NCBI GenBank assembly: GCA_023634235.1 | Contig: JAMKCF010000001.1 | Location: 3,095,606 to 3,159,605, forward strand | Source: Pisaster brevispinus | Taxonomy: Eukaryota > Echinodermata > Asteroidea > Forcipulatida > Asteriidae | DNA length: 64,000 nucleotides | Reading direction: 5' to 3' | Shown: positions 1-12,100 of the stretch, in pieces | Numbering within the stretch: the first letter of the stretch is position 1 | Layout: each line of letters begins with the position of its first letter | The notes under the pieces: model-generated | The model's input: the letters and a program-made list of their open reading frames with translations, nothing else | What the model was told of the DNA's origin: nothing | The model's database searches: none | Program-made: the position numbers and the translations under genes

Positions 1-1068
1 ACATATTGATTATTAGATTGCATTCAGTTCTGAAGACTTACTACACGATTTCAGAACATCGCAGTAGACCGTGCAAGTCTCGCGCGTATTCGAATATTTT
101 TGGGACCACTGTGGTCCCACGTACATTGCTTTAACTTGTGAAGGGAACAAACTCACGCGCTTTAACGGGTATCAATGTTCGACATGCGCGAGACTTGCTC
201 AGTCTATTAGTAGACTGGTACATGTACCTCTAATAAGTTAATGTGACTTAATTAAAGATGACTATAGGTAATGCAGGTATTAATGGAACAGTATCTTCAA
301 GAGCCTGAGACTAGATTTGATGTGAATTGTTAGTGGAAGACCCTTTTATTATTGTTTTTATTTATTTATTTGTTTTTTTTATTGGGTTGGATCTGTGACC
401 AGGTTTGCTGTTCAAAATTTATCACCGGTGCATGTAATACATTAGGCCCCTGTGCTTTTGTCTGAGAGGACATCTGTTGCAATAGAGGAAATATATTTGG
501 AGGGGGACTTTTTATTTACTCATTGTGACTGCAAACAGGAAGTAAAAGGATATCCCAGTTGGGATATGTGGTGACAGGGATATGGTGAATCAAATTTTTA
601 AGAAACGAAAATACTGCTGTATACATGTATACTAACACGAATAAAAAGGGAATTAAATTGAAACAAATTTTTAAATAGTTTTTCACTGTATTTTATTTCC
701 ACTTATTTAAATCTGTTCTTAATAACTGCTGAACGATTTGTGAGAATTACCTGTGTATTGTCCGTTTGTTTATGTTTTTTATTTATTTATTATTATTTTT
801 GTAGGGTCTTTAAGAAAGCAGGGTGAAAGAAATGAATCTACAAATGTTTGTCGGAACATAGCTGTCGATGCCGTTTTAAAAAAGAACAACTTTTGTAGAA
901 TATACAGTGCTGTATTTCCTTTGTGTTTGTGTTAAATAAAATGCATTGTGGGGTTATTATTTTTTTAAATTGCCGATAATATCCCACCTCCAAAAGGTAC
1001 ATTTAAGTGCCAAATATTGGCTCAGAATGCACGACAGAGCACCTAGGACCCCAAATCTTCCGGGGCCC
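1..1068. other. 3'-distal flank, no gene recognised
   Basis: AT-rich sequence with short T-rich runs (about 350-375 and 770-800). Two short open frames here (60 and 85 codons) show no family resemblance, and I regard them as chance. No splice-consistent coding exon was seen on either strand. Confidence 0.5.
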
Positions 1069-1913
1069 TTAAGCGGGCCCCGGACCCCATGCCGTAATGG
1101 CTTCGCACTCCGCGCTCACCGATTCTCTGGAAAATCCAGCACCCCTTGGAAAAAATGTGCTCTCGCGGGCCTGAGTTTGTCTGCGCTTGAAATTTCCCGA
1201 TGAAAATTGGGATACAGCGTCATCAAACATATCCTCCGGCTGAGGATGGAGGAGTAAAATGTCATCACTGGAATTAGTCTGATCCACCACAGACCCAGTG
1301 TCATGTAATCTGCCTTCACGCCTGCCCCCTCGAGGCAGAGCGGCATTGTTTGTTTGATCATTGCCTATGGTGCCCCTTACAGGAACATCTGGCTGACTTG
1401 TGACTGTAGTGCGACTTCCTGCAGAAGTTGCCAGTCTAGAGGGGATCCCCTCATCAGGAGGCCTAGTTGCAGTGCAAGGAACAACTGACAATTTTCCTTG
1501 AGCCATGCCCTGCATCATATTTTGCATCATCGATTGCATACGCATCTCAAAATTTGCAAAGCTCTGTTGAAACTCTGCTCTATCAACAAAGGGACCAGTC
1601 TGTGACCCAGACGGACTATGCCCTGAACTACGCCTAGCATTAGCAGACGCTTCATCCGCAAGCCTTTGCTTTATTTCTTTCGCTTCCCTTACAAAAGTAG
1701 TCCAGTAGACTGGTCTCCCATTTTAGAGCAGAGATCACAAGAGTGGCCCTCAGAACCAAAACGACATTTAAAACATAAAGAATGTGGGTCATCAAGACCC
1801 AAAACTCGATTACAAAGTCTGCTGGAACACACCTTCGTACTCGGAGTCGTGCCGCTGGCGACGTGCTGTTGCTGTGTAGAAACCTCAGCCATGCTGCTTC
1901 GGTCAGACGCCAT
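1069..1913 (-). pseudogene. Decayed gag-like ORF of a retroelement (possibly DIRS/Ngaro type)
   Basis: Read on the minus strand, an ATG at 1913 opens a frame with a Cys-rich cluster (CSSRLC, then DDPHSLCFKCR, then CDLC). This layout is seen in gag-like proteins of tyrosine-recombinase retroelements (DIRS/Ngaro). The frame stops being sensible near 1700. The likely continuation (WTTFVREAKE, then a Met/Gln-rich stretch around 1500-1545 and an acidic Ser/Asp stretch to 1069) is in a different frame, so at least one frameshift separates the two parts. No reverse transcriptase, RNase H or recombinase domain follows within the window. The family call rests on the Cys/His spacing alone; a host zinc-finger pseudogene is the main alternative. 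Confidence 0.45.
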
Positions 1914-2396
1914 TGACGGAATTCTATACTGTACATGTACAAGTACGTGTCACACACGCACGTCAATACCAGCAAATGAGACGGCCCACAACCGTCCTGT
2001 TGTTATTTCACTGCCAACACCAGCGAAAAAAAGAAGAAATCTCACACAACATTAACAGTACCTTCAAGGTAAACTAAAAGTGAAGTTTAAAACTTCACAC
2101 TAACGAAGAATCTTTCTAAAATGTGAATTTTTTACTGGCACGAAAAAAATACACGACTAACTGGGAAAGATGCTTAAAGAAACACTGGTGCGCATGCTTG
2201 AAGTGGGGTCACAGGGAGGTTGGGTCATTTGGCACGAGGTTGAGATTTTTTAAGCACGATTGATTGGGGGTTTGAGGAAATGTCCTAAAAGTTATTGTCG
2301 AGGCAGAAGTAAGTATACGAATGAGAAAGAATCAACTTTGATACCTCTTTCTACCTACTGAGTTGAAGTTCCATGAGATAACATTCCACATGGCTC

Positions 2397-2845
2397 TAGC
2401 CTTTTGTCAAGGCCTTCGTGGCTTGGCCAGCTTCGTAGAGCCGCGATCCCAAGCGACTGGAAGGGGAGATCACGCACGCGAGTGGCGAAGCCACGAGGGC
2501 CTTTTCCAACTTGTTTGCGGTTTCTAATGTTTTTCTTTATAATCTCGATTTTTGCTACCCAAATGGGGTAGCAAAAGTCCAAACCAATCAGAAGCGACGG
2601 GGGTCAGCAGGTCAGCGTACAATGGCGAACGTCTCGTCGTGTGTATCATCAGATACTTATTGGCATACAAGTTTTGAATAGTGCACGTTTCATACGTTAT
2701 GAATAATTCATCAAAAAACAAACCGCAAACAAGTTGGAAAAGGCCCTCGTGGCTTTGCCACTCGGCTCGCGCGCGTGGTCTCCCGTTGCAGTCACTCCGC
2801 TGTTTACAAAGCTGTCCAAGCCACGAAGGCCTTGACAAAAGGCTA
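2397..2845. mobile_element. Long-TIR foldback element, copy 1 (MULE-like, 9-bp TSD)
   Basis: A 449-bp element bounded by inverted TAGCCTTTTGTCAAGG / CCTTGACAAAAGGCTA. A second, internal inverted pair (GGCCTTTTCCAACTTG and its complement) lies around 2500-2520 and 2730-2750. The flanks are a perfect 9-bp direct repeat, ACATGGCTC (2388-2396 and 2846-2854). A 9-bp target duplication with long TIRs is typical of Mutator-like elements. There is no transposase ORF, so the copy is non-autonomous. Two related copies lie at 11343 and 17790. Confidence 0.8.
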
Positions 2846-3375
2846 ACATGGCTCAGGTAATAAATGAATAAGCGTGCCATGAATAAATACCAAGCTTAAG
2901 GCAAAATAAAATCCGAATATCTGATGGGACGCGTTTCACCACAGCGACAAAAGACTTTTCCATTGTTGATAAACAAACAGCACTGGTTGGCATATGGACC
3001 GCCGAATGTTAGTAAAACATTCGATTGTGTTAACAGATGGTTTGACCACATTCAACATTTTCGGCAAGCTTCTAATTAAATAAAGTACCTCCCATGATCG
3101 GTTGCTTTGTTTCCGATAAATTCAACACTATTTTTGAATAATTTTGTGTAACGTTGTTACAAACTGTAGCTATCTGTTTTTGTTTTGCATTTGATGGCTT
3201 TCCATAGTTTTCCAACCTGGGTTGCGTAAAACTTGGGCTGTGACGTTGCAAAAGAAAGGTATATAATGCCATTCGACGCTGTACAATCGCAATCATGTAT
3301 GTATATGTACATGTATATGCTACAAATTGCTACATGATTACGTACACACAATTGCTGCACAAATAAATCGTACTA

Positions 3376-3506
3376 AGGCCGTGTCCGAAACAGCGAATTC
3401 GACTACAGCTAGGGCTAGATCGCGCGCCTCTGCCTATTCGTCAACACTGGCAGACGCGCTGATCTAGCTGTAGCTGTAGCCGAAGTTGCCGTTTCGGACA
3501 CGGCCT
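3376..3506. mobile_element. 131-bp foldback MITE
   Basis: Terminal inverted repeats AGGCCGTGTCCGAAAC / GTTTCGGACACGGCCT enclose an imperfectly palindromic interior with CTAGATC and CTGTAGCTGTAGCC motifs. Related interiors (GGCTACGGCTA units) occur near 51530-51674 and 58020-58170. Confidence 0.75.
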
Positions 3507-3521
3507 AACTTAGATGAGATC

Positions 3522-3659
3522 GGGTCGATTTCACAAAGAGATAAGACTAGTCTTATCTGAAGTAAGGACCAGTAACTGGTCTTAACTTAGGACTAGTCCT
3601 ATCTCCTAGCATTGCCTAGGACTAGTCCCAAGTTAGGATGGGTTTTGTGAAATCGACCC
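3522..3659. mobile_element. 138-bp foldback MITE
   Basis: Ends GGGTCGATTTCACAAA and TTTTGTGAAATCGACCC are inverted copies. The interior repeats CTAGTCCTA-type palindromes. Its ends resemble the 10691 and 16740 elements, suggesting a related family. Confidence 0.75.
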
Positions 3660-4033
3660 CAGACCCCACAATATCCTACACAAATCTCACGTAATTTGGG
3701 GATTTCGGGTTTGAATTTGGAGTAATTATAACAACCATTGGAACCTGTAGTTGATAAGACAGATGGTGGTTTACCTTGATATGACCAGATGAATATACAT
3801 CAAGGAACAACGGTTATTTCTCCCGGCTATTCACAATAGGCCTAACTGCAGTGATCACAGGAGACACGAAATAGTAAACGAGGCAGACAGAAAATGAGGT
3901 GGACAGACGACATTACATCAAATCTAGGCACAACATAGATACGACAAGCACGTGACAGAGGAAAATGGCGAGCACGTGAAGAGGGCAACACCCAACAGTG
4001 GCCGAACACGGCCTGGGCAATGCAAAGCAACAT

Positions 4034-4427
4034 GGCCCAATTTCATGGATCTGCTTACCGTAAGCAAAAAATCGGCGCTTACGGATGCAAGGAACTCCGC
4101 GCTTACGTCAGGCGTGTTTCACGGGTTAGCAGAGAATGTTTGCTTGTGCGCGTGCGTACTCCACGATACTAGGCATTCTTCGCTTACACAGCTAGCACAC
4201 AATATTAATTTAGGGGCCATTCAAAATTTTCAATGTTTTAAAATTTCGATTTGGTGCCTAATCACAATAGAAGTTAAATAACCAAACATGGGATGGGAAA
4301 AAAATCAAATGATCTTCATCAAATGTTTGATTACAGCTAGCTCAGAAATTTGGCGCTTGCAAAGTGAGCGGAGAATGGTGATCGCAAGTGCAGCATTCGG
4401 CAGTAAGCAGAGCCACGAAATTGGGCC
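4034..4427. mobile_element. GGCCCAATTTCAT-family MITE with nested insertion
   Basis: TIRs GGCCCAATTTCATGG and its complement near 4413-4427. The interior carries GCTTACGGTAAGC-type motifs shared with copies at 44470, 55726 and 63115. At 4188-4341 the copy is split by a 136-bp segment flanked by 9-bp direct repeats (see the separate entry). Confidence 0.75.
4197..4332. mobile_element. 136-bp insertion nested in a MITE
   Basis: The direct repeat ACAGCTAGC at 4188-4196 and 4333-4341 brackets AT-rich sequence missing from the equivalent place of the sibling MITE at about 55865-55880. That sibling reads straight through (ACAGCTAGCGCAGAAATTT). The segment has no obvious long TIR. The 8-9 bp duplication suggests a DNA-transposon fragment. 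Confidence 0.6.
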
Positions 4428-4820
4428 CTATTAGATGCAAAATAAATAAGACTGTAAAGTCTCGCGCGTATCGAAAAACGAGAAAACAACTTAAAAAATA
4501 CTAGATTTTTCAATGAAGTCAAGTCTTTTTACATTCTTTTATACACAATTATTGACAATAAAAGTAATCATAGCAATTTGTTATAAATACAATAATTTTT
4601 TTATAATACATATAATTTGTAAAAGTTCAAAGAGATACAAAATAAATAATTGGGACAAGAAAAGGATGCATATTTTGTAGAAACCCCATTTGCCAATCAC
4701 GCTCGAATTGGTGCGAGATGACATAGGTTTAATGATAACATGAACGTCAGTTGGGCATAATTTTGAACCGGAAACTGAGGTCAACTCCTATTACCAGATT
4801 TTCTCTGTTGATTTGTGAAG

Positions 4821-4826
4821 TTTATT
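4821..4826 (-). promoter_or_regulatory. Candidate GEN1 polyadenylation signal
   Basis: TTTATT on the plus strand gives AATAAA on the minus strand, 193 nt past the GEN1 stop codon at 5019. It is the first canonical signal downstream of the stop. Other AT-rich candidates occur further on. Confidence 0.45.
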
Positions 4827-5018
4827 TTACTTTCATGTATTTCATGGAAAAATTTCCCTTTCTAAAAATATGTTAAATTTTTGTAGCTGTAACTTCTGCT
4901 GTTTGACGAAACAGAATCACGCATTCGTAAAAGTCAACAACGGTTGCGACCAACTTGGTCCTGAAAGTTCAAACACGCGTTAGACTTGCACAGGTTGTTT
5001 ACATTTTTAATGTTTCAT

Positions 5019-7105
5019 TCAGTTTTGAGCTATCCCATTGTCGTCTAAGGTATTATCAAAAAGTTCCAGTAGGACTTTTCTGTCCCTTCCAAGTTTGTTT
5101 CCAAAATCCACTCCACTTTTCATGGAGGTCACGGCAGATAACACTCCTTTGTTATCTCGTCCGCCATGTTTGATTCTTAATCTGTCCATTAGCGAGACAG
5201 GACTATTCTCATAGTCATGAGACAGGGTTTGTGATTGGCTGCTACGAGGAGTTGCTGAAAGGTGATTAGCTGTTAAGTTCGTTTTCAATTGAGATGACGT
5301 GCCTATGGGACGGTTTGACTGGCTGGGTAAGACAGCGTCTGTGATTGGATGTTCTCCATGTATGGAACCATGTGATTGGCTGAAACTTCCAAGGGATGTT
5401 TCATCACACAGAGTAGGGGTGTCTATATCATCAGGGGGAGGGGCAAAGGTCTGGTATAAATAATCAGATAAAGTCTGCCTGGAAATATGACTAGGTGACT
5501 CATAAGCAGAAATGTTCTGATTCGAACAGTCTTTTGGTATGAGCATACTGGATTCCTCAGTGGTATCCCCTTCCTCCTCATCAACCTGTTGCCCATCCAC
5601 TCTGGTCATAGGTCCAGCAAGACTTCCAAGATTACTTTCAACACACCTTGAGATTGTAAGTGTATCTTCATTATCAGTTCTCGTGCCTATAGAATGTTTC
5701 TGCATCATTAAGCAGCAAGAGGACATCTGATCTGGAATACTTTCTTCCTTGCTCTTCTCTTTACGAGGATCTTTGTTCTCTGTCTTGGAGTTCACTTCAT
5801 CGTCTGTGAATGGGAAACCCTCATCGGTGTGTGTGAATCGTTGCAGTGGCTCTGACTTATCACCAGACTTCCACTCATCACCTGTCGTAAGTCTAGTTTC
5901 TGTCCTGCCGTTGTATGAAAAACATGTTTCATCCGAGGGGAGGAGGCTATCATCCTCATCAAGCATCTTGGTGAATTCAAACTTAAGACTGAAGTTTGGG
6001 TCGTCGTTGGTGACAGACGCTGAAGATGGTTTTCCTTGAACTTCTCGAGAAAAACAACCTGAGGATGTGTAGATTTGAAGGTCTCTAACTTGCCTTGGTC
6101 TGTCCACATGTACAAAGTTACTGACGATGTCATCTCCTGAACTGTCCACATTAGCTTCTGTAATAAAATCTCTAGCGGTAGTGTTAAGCTCAGACCTCTC
6201 GGAGACTTCCATCACATTGAGACCAAGAAGCATGCTGTCATCCTCGGAAAGCATCTTGGTCATCTCGAAACCAAGATTAAAGTTTGCAATGGTGCCTTGG
6301 AGTGGAGATAGTGGTGGTCGTATATCTTGAAGCACTTCAGGGCGCTCTTCATCTGCTGAGGTGGTTGAATCATCAAGTAAGGCAAGAAGTTTCTTAAGAC
6401 GTTTTCGCTCACTTAAAGCAAGTATTTTACTTCTGTCGTTGGAGGAGCTTGGCAAAGTGGCCGATGATGAGGCTGAGCGATGTTTCTTTTGATGGTTTTT
6501 CTTATGTGGCTTCTTTTCGACGTTTTTAAGCGACTCTGTTTGGTAGGCCGATAACTTAGTTTCTTCTAGTTTTGAGGAAGTTACACTTTTGTGGTGATCT
6601 TTCTTCTGATCTGTCAAGGTGTCTTCATCTACCATAAAGACCTCCCCCGGAAATGAATTATGAGAGTTGTTTGTCTTTTGCATAAGTAACACATCATCAT
6701 CTCTACTGAAGAGTAAGTTTGAGTCTATTTTCATGTCTGTTTTCTCAGAAGTCTTCTTCAATCTTAAAGCAACTCGAACACTCAGCGCCGAAGTGAATGT
6801 TACATCTGAAGTCGACTTCGAGCGCCGTGCATCATCCTTGCATTTTAGCTGATGAACTTTGTCTGATCGCTCACCTTCTTCGGAGACCTCAGGGATTAGA
6901 GCACAGCTCTGGAGACATGACTCGTCTATCCTGGAAGACACCCTTGCTTCAGCAGTATCTGGCGAGGTTGAATGTTGCGCTAAGCTTAAATCAGAGACAG
7001 CTGATGAAAGTGCATCAACCTCGTGGAAGCTCGGTGAAGGACTCTCACTCAGATCGCTTCTGCCTGAGACGAGACATTGGCTTGGCTGGGCAGCATTTCT
7101 TTTAC
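5019..7105 (-). CDS. GEN1: GEN1 exon 10: long regulatory tail and stop
   Basis: The acceptor TTTTAG|GT at 7106 joins phase 1 to exon 9. This exon encodes residues 496-1190. It is rich in Ser, Asp and Glu and probably disordered. Basic clusters HKKNHQKKH and ERKRLKK are candidate nuclear-localisation or DNA-binding segments. Two similar acidic motifs, FEMTKMLSEDDS and FEFTKMLDEDDS, lie about 97 residues apart. Several antisense open frames here are shadows. The stop is TGA (5019-5021). Confidence 0.93.
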
Positions 7106-9103
7106 CTAAAATGAAAAATATAAAAAACATTGCTTTGAACAAATCAATTTTGGGGTTGAACACAGAAAAACGGACAAGAGCAGGACCTGAACCTGCGACT
7201 TCCGAATTATTACATGCAGGTGTGGCAAGAGGTTATGTTTTCCCAGAGATTCTGTCCCCCTATATGGTGAACGGTGTACAAACTTCTTCTTCTAGTAGCG
7301 CCCTCCTTTGAATCAGCCCATGTTAATTTCCCATATGGGGGACAGAATCAGCGGGGGACAGATTTCCTAAGGACACCAGCACTCTACTATACTGAGGTGA
7401 TCCCTCTGCTACCACTTCCCAGGTTGTACCGTACACTCATGTGAGATCCCTAGCTATACAGCAGTTCAAGTTAAGTGGAGTCTGACTGGCACCCGAACAA
7501 AGGTACTGACGAAGAAGGCACATCGCCAACATTAGGGCTACTAGATAGCTCAGTTTTTGTGACTGTTGACACTTTGCAAAACTGACGATGAATGAACAAA
7601 TTGGTAAGGGTGAACAAATTGAGAAAACCATTTCTGATGCCTGTTTTCATAAACTGACCTTTCTTATGGGGTTTGGCCGCCTGTTTTTCCTCCTCGAAGG
7701 CTCTCATTATGTCTGGGAAGGCCTTGGTAAAGAGTTCCTCCTTTTCAATGGTGGTCAGGTACTCCTGCTCCAACGAAGGTATCCCAGCTGCTCAAGAGAA
7801 TGCACAAGTTGTGTCTGAGAATAGTTTTATACATACTTGCTCAAAAGCAGAAACAATGGTTTTCACATAATACCCACAATGACGAAATAGTAGACTTTGG
7901 GATGCTAGGGTGGCAGGAGGGTAACACACCTATATTCTGACAACCCTATGCACTGACAGTCCTGATGAATTTACCTAATCCTATCCCTAACCTTAACCCC
8001 TACCCTAATGCCCTACTCCTAACCCTAACCCTAACCCTGTATACTGTGTAGGACAAGGGATTATCGAAACTTAGCCCTATTGGAGCGTTATAAAGTGGAG
8101 CTTGTTTTTCATATGCAGATAGCTACTGGTGTGTTGTGGCCCAACGGTCTACGGCATCGGACTAAGTTCCGACGGCTGAATCACTGGAGTGTGGGTTTGA
8201 TTCCTGGTCATGACAGTCGTGTCCTTGAACATTGCACTCATCCATAGAAGCTTCTCTTATCCCAGGAGTATAAATGGGAACCTGAGAGTAAATCCTTAAT
8301 ATTATTATCATTTATTTTGAGATATCGCTTAACATCACATGGTCTGTTCAACGTGAAGGCAACACTTAACTGATCTGACAAAACTGACTCAATTCAGCTG
8401 CCACCAGGGGGATGTTGTCACCTACTCCTGGGGCTCAAACAGGGTTACTCCCTTCATGGTGCGTTAAGAATATAGGCAAGGGTATCATTTACCAGGAGCT
8501 TGGCTGGTAGAGCAGAATGCACTACCTTCCCAACTTTTAAGGCCCAAAATTCAGACCCAGCATCTCGCTAATTTAAAGGTAAAGTCATGAATTGGTAGAT
8601 ACAATTTGGATGGATGGACGTTCTTGTGAAAAATACTGCGACAGGTTTTGTTGTTTTCTCAGCAAGTAGACACTGTATTCAGCTGAAACTATCACACGCA
8701 AGTTTAATTGTATCTTTCTGTATAATTCCGCCAACTAATAAGCATTTTGTCGACAAAAACCAATCTATGACCCAAGTTGTATTGAATCGACAGGAAACTA
8801 ATTTTATGGTGAGCCTATTCTTTAACGTTTTTTTAGAAGCAAACAGCCACAGTTACATGTATAGCCGCAGCCTGTTTAACAAAGCTTTAAGATCTGGTAC
8901 CTTGTTTATGCCACTGAATCTCGACACATGCTACTCCCTGTCTGGTTCGTCTCTTGACCACAGCAGCTGGTGTGAGGTGGAGGGCTGGGTCAGCAGGATG
9001 GCCGGATGCTATGGCCCTTAGGTCCCATAAAGTGACCAAAGGAAGAACCTTCTCAACAGTGTACTCCACTGGCCACTCCATCTTGACCGCAATGAATTTC
9101 TGT

Positions 9104-9134
<31 letters not shown>

Positions 9135-12100
9135 TAAACAATTAATCAATCATTAGGATTTTGAAGAGACCTTCATTTAGAAGTTGCCTAGTTTGAAAAA
9201 ACAACTACAACAATAATACTGGTGGCGACGTCATTGGAGTGTAGACTTGAACCCCGGTCGCAGCACTTATGTCCATGAGCAAGACACTTAACTGTAATTG
9301 CTTCTCTTCACCTAGGAGTAAACAGGCACCTTCGAGGGCAGAGATGGGGCTTGTGATTGATTTAGCTTGGTGTGCTACCTACTTGCCAGCACTGACTATA
9401 CGCTTCCAGGGAGAACTGAAAAGGTTTCATGAATTAAATAAATCGCCCAATGACCAGGTGCAATAAAATTCAATTGTTCTGTTAAAGTTTTGTTGAAGTG
9501 CTCGGTTTCAACGGGTAGACACGCTCACACACACACGCATTAATATTTGCAATGATTATTTCTTGTAACGAATAGTATCAACAGAGAGAAATTCAAACAA
9601 TCTCGAACAACAAGTATACGTAACAGTTCATTTTCACAAAATGGCTGTTTTATTGAGACTGTTACTCTGCGCACCATATGTTAACTGGTTCAATATTCAT
9701 GCAACTGTGAAAGAGGAAATGGACAAAACTGATACTCTACTGCAGAGCTTAAAATCACATCATTGGAAAGCTCCATTAAAGAAAGAGGCTCAAATGAAAC
9801 ATCCTTTTCATCTGACAGCTCAAACCTGTTATCTCCATGTGATACCTTTTCCAAACAGTGGACTTAACTTGATTATGCACAAACCAGTAGGGCTGCTGAC
9901 TGCCCCAGGCAGATTATCTGCTCGTCCATTAAGTTTAATGACTTAAATAATTCGATGTTAACACACCTAATTGGTTTTGTAAAGTTTTGTGGCTAAAATT
10001 TGGATATTCTTTAAAGGAGCTTTCCCATTATGAATACTGAACTGAAGGCCCAAATCCAGTTGAATTTAGCATCGGGCAGTTAACTCACGACAGGAAAAGT
10101 CTGGTGGTTCATATAATTGACTTTCAATCTGATTTTTTAAGTATCTTTCAATTGAAGAACACTTACCCATAATACAAATGAGATCAATATTCTCTCAGTG
10201 CTTGTTCAAATTAAAACAGTTCCACCGTTAAACTGCACAAGTTAATTTTTTTCCTTAATTCAATTATGGACTAGTAAAAAGGAATTTCGGTCCAGTAAAT
10301 ATTTTCAGCTACAAGCCCTGCTATCTTGTGGATTTTACAGCCAAATTCGAGCCCTGTACTGTTCTAAAATTACTTTGCAGCAGAATAAGCGATGATTGCC
10401 AAATTAAACAGGCGGTAATTTGAGGTTAGCCTCAAGGTTTTAGAGGGTTATCTGGGGTTCAACCTGGAACCTTGAGTCACCGCTTGTTTTATTCTGCATT
10501 TCTCCCCAACATTGGCCTTTGGTGCTACCCACCTCAGTGTTGAGAAGTTTGGGTCGTCTCCACTTTGGTGTCTTAACTGGACACCTGTCCTTCACTGACC
10601 TATATTCTTCTATGACTGGCCTACTGGGAAAGCTACGGACAGCACATGCCTTCCTGGAGGTGAGAAAAGAAAAGAGATTATAGATGCCATGGGCCTGATT
10701 TCACAAAGAACTAAGATTCATCTCAAGATGAGTTGTCAATATTAACCAATTTTATTGTGACGTCACACTTTGCTCAGCAATTAAGATTGATACACATCTT
10801 TAAGATCAGTCTTAGCTCTTTGTGAAACCAGCCCAGGAGGGGCAATGTCTGAGATTAGCATAAAGTGTCGTGATCCAGCTGTTTAGCGTACCGGACTTGA
10901 GTTCTGGTGTTAAACTTGGACACTATCACCAACAAATGGAAAGAAAACTAGCGACAACTCAACACAACATGGAATGAAATATACTAAAGATCACGCAAAA
11001 AGACAGAGAAACAGTAACAAAAAAAAAATTGAACTGGGCATGCTGGGCGGGACACATTAGCCATTAGCATACAGGAACAAACAAAATAGAGGGCGTCGGA
11101 GAAAAAGATGGAGAGACATACTACGGGACAGCCAATGAGCTGTAACATGTTCGGGGATAGACAATTAGTACCAACAATACAAGCACAACAAATAGACATT
11201 TGGAGACATACTGCAACGTCATTAGTACTACAGTCTATTACAGACACACTTTTGTATAACTTCATGTTGCACGTGTAACTGAGGGATAAGATGGAATAAT
11301 TGTGAAAGTTCCTTAAAATAGCTCACTGGCCTGTGTTCTCCCTAGCCTTTTGTCAAGGCCTTCGTGGCTAGGACAGCTTCATAGAGCCGCGATCCTAAGC
11401 GACTGGAAGAGGAGACCACGCACACGCGAGTGGCGAAGCCACCATGGCCTTTTCCAACTTGTTCGCGGTTTTTTTACTTTTTTTTTTTTATAATCTCGAT
11501 TTTTGCTACACAAACGGTAGCAAAAATCCAAACCAATCAGAAGCGACGGGGGTCAGCAGGTCAGCACACAATGGCGAACGTCTCGTCGTGTGTACCATCA
11601 GATACTTGTTTGCATTCAAGTTATGAATAATGCACGTTTCATACGTTATGAATAATTCATATATATATTTTTTTAACGCAAACAAGTTGGAAAAGGCCCT
11701 TGTGGCTTCGCCACTCGGCTCGCGCACGTGGTCTACCGTTCCAGTCACTCCGCTGTTTACAAAGCTGTCCAAGCCACGAAAGCCTTGACAAAAGGCTGGG
11801 GTTCTTCCTTACTCTAGACCCATGTTTACAATGCAGGAGGTTTTTGGACTTTGTGCATCACCAGAGAGACAACACTACAGGTTCAGACTCAATGTGACCT
11901 GTTTTTTTTTCTCCCTTTGGTGATGGGGGTACATCGATCATGAAGGCTGAAGGTTTAAACAAATCCTTATATCAGGAAAAAAACAGAGAAACCACAAGCC
12001 TGGTAATACTTACTTCATGAGGTCCCGCTCCAGGGATGATCTACCAGCCTCTTTCGTTATGACATGCCAGCTGCAGGTGCATTTTGGTGTCGATGACGAC

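Noticed and set aside
5539..7311. Several open frames of 60-150 codons on the plus strand
   Set aside because: They are antisense shadows of GEN1 exon 10, whose minus-strand frame has strong homology.
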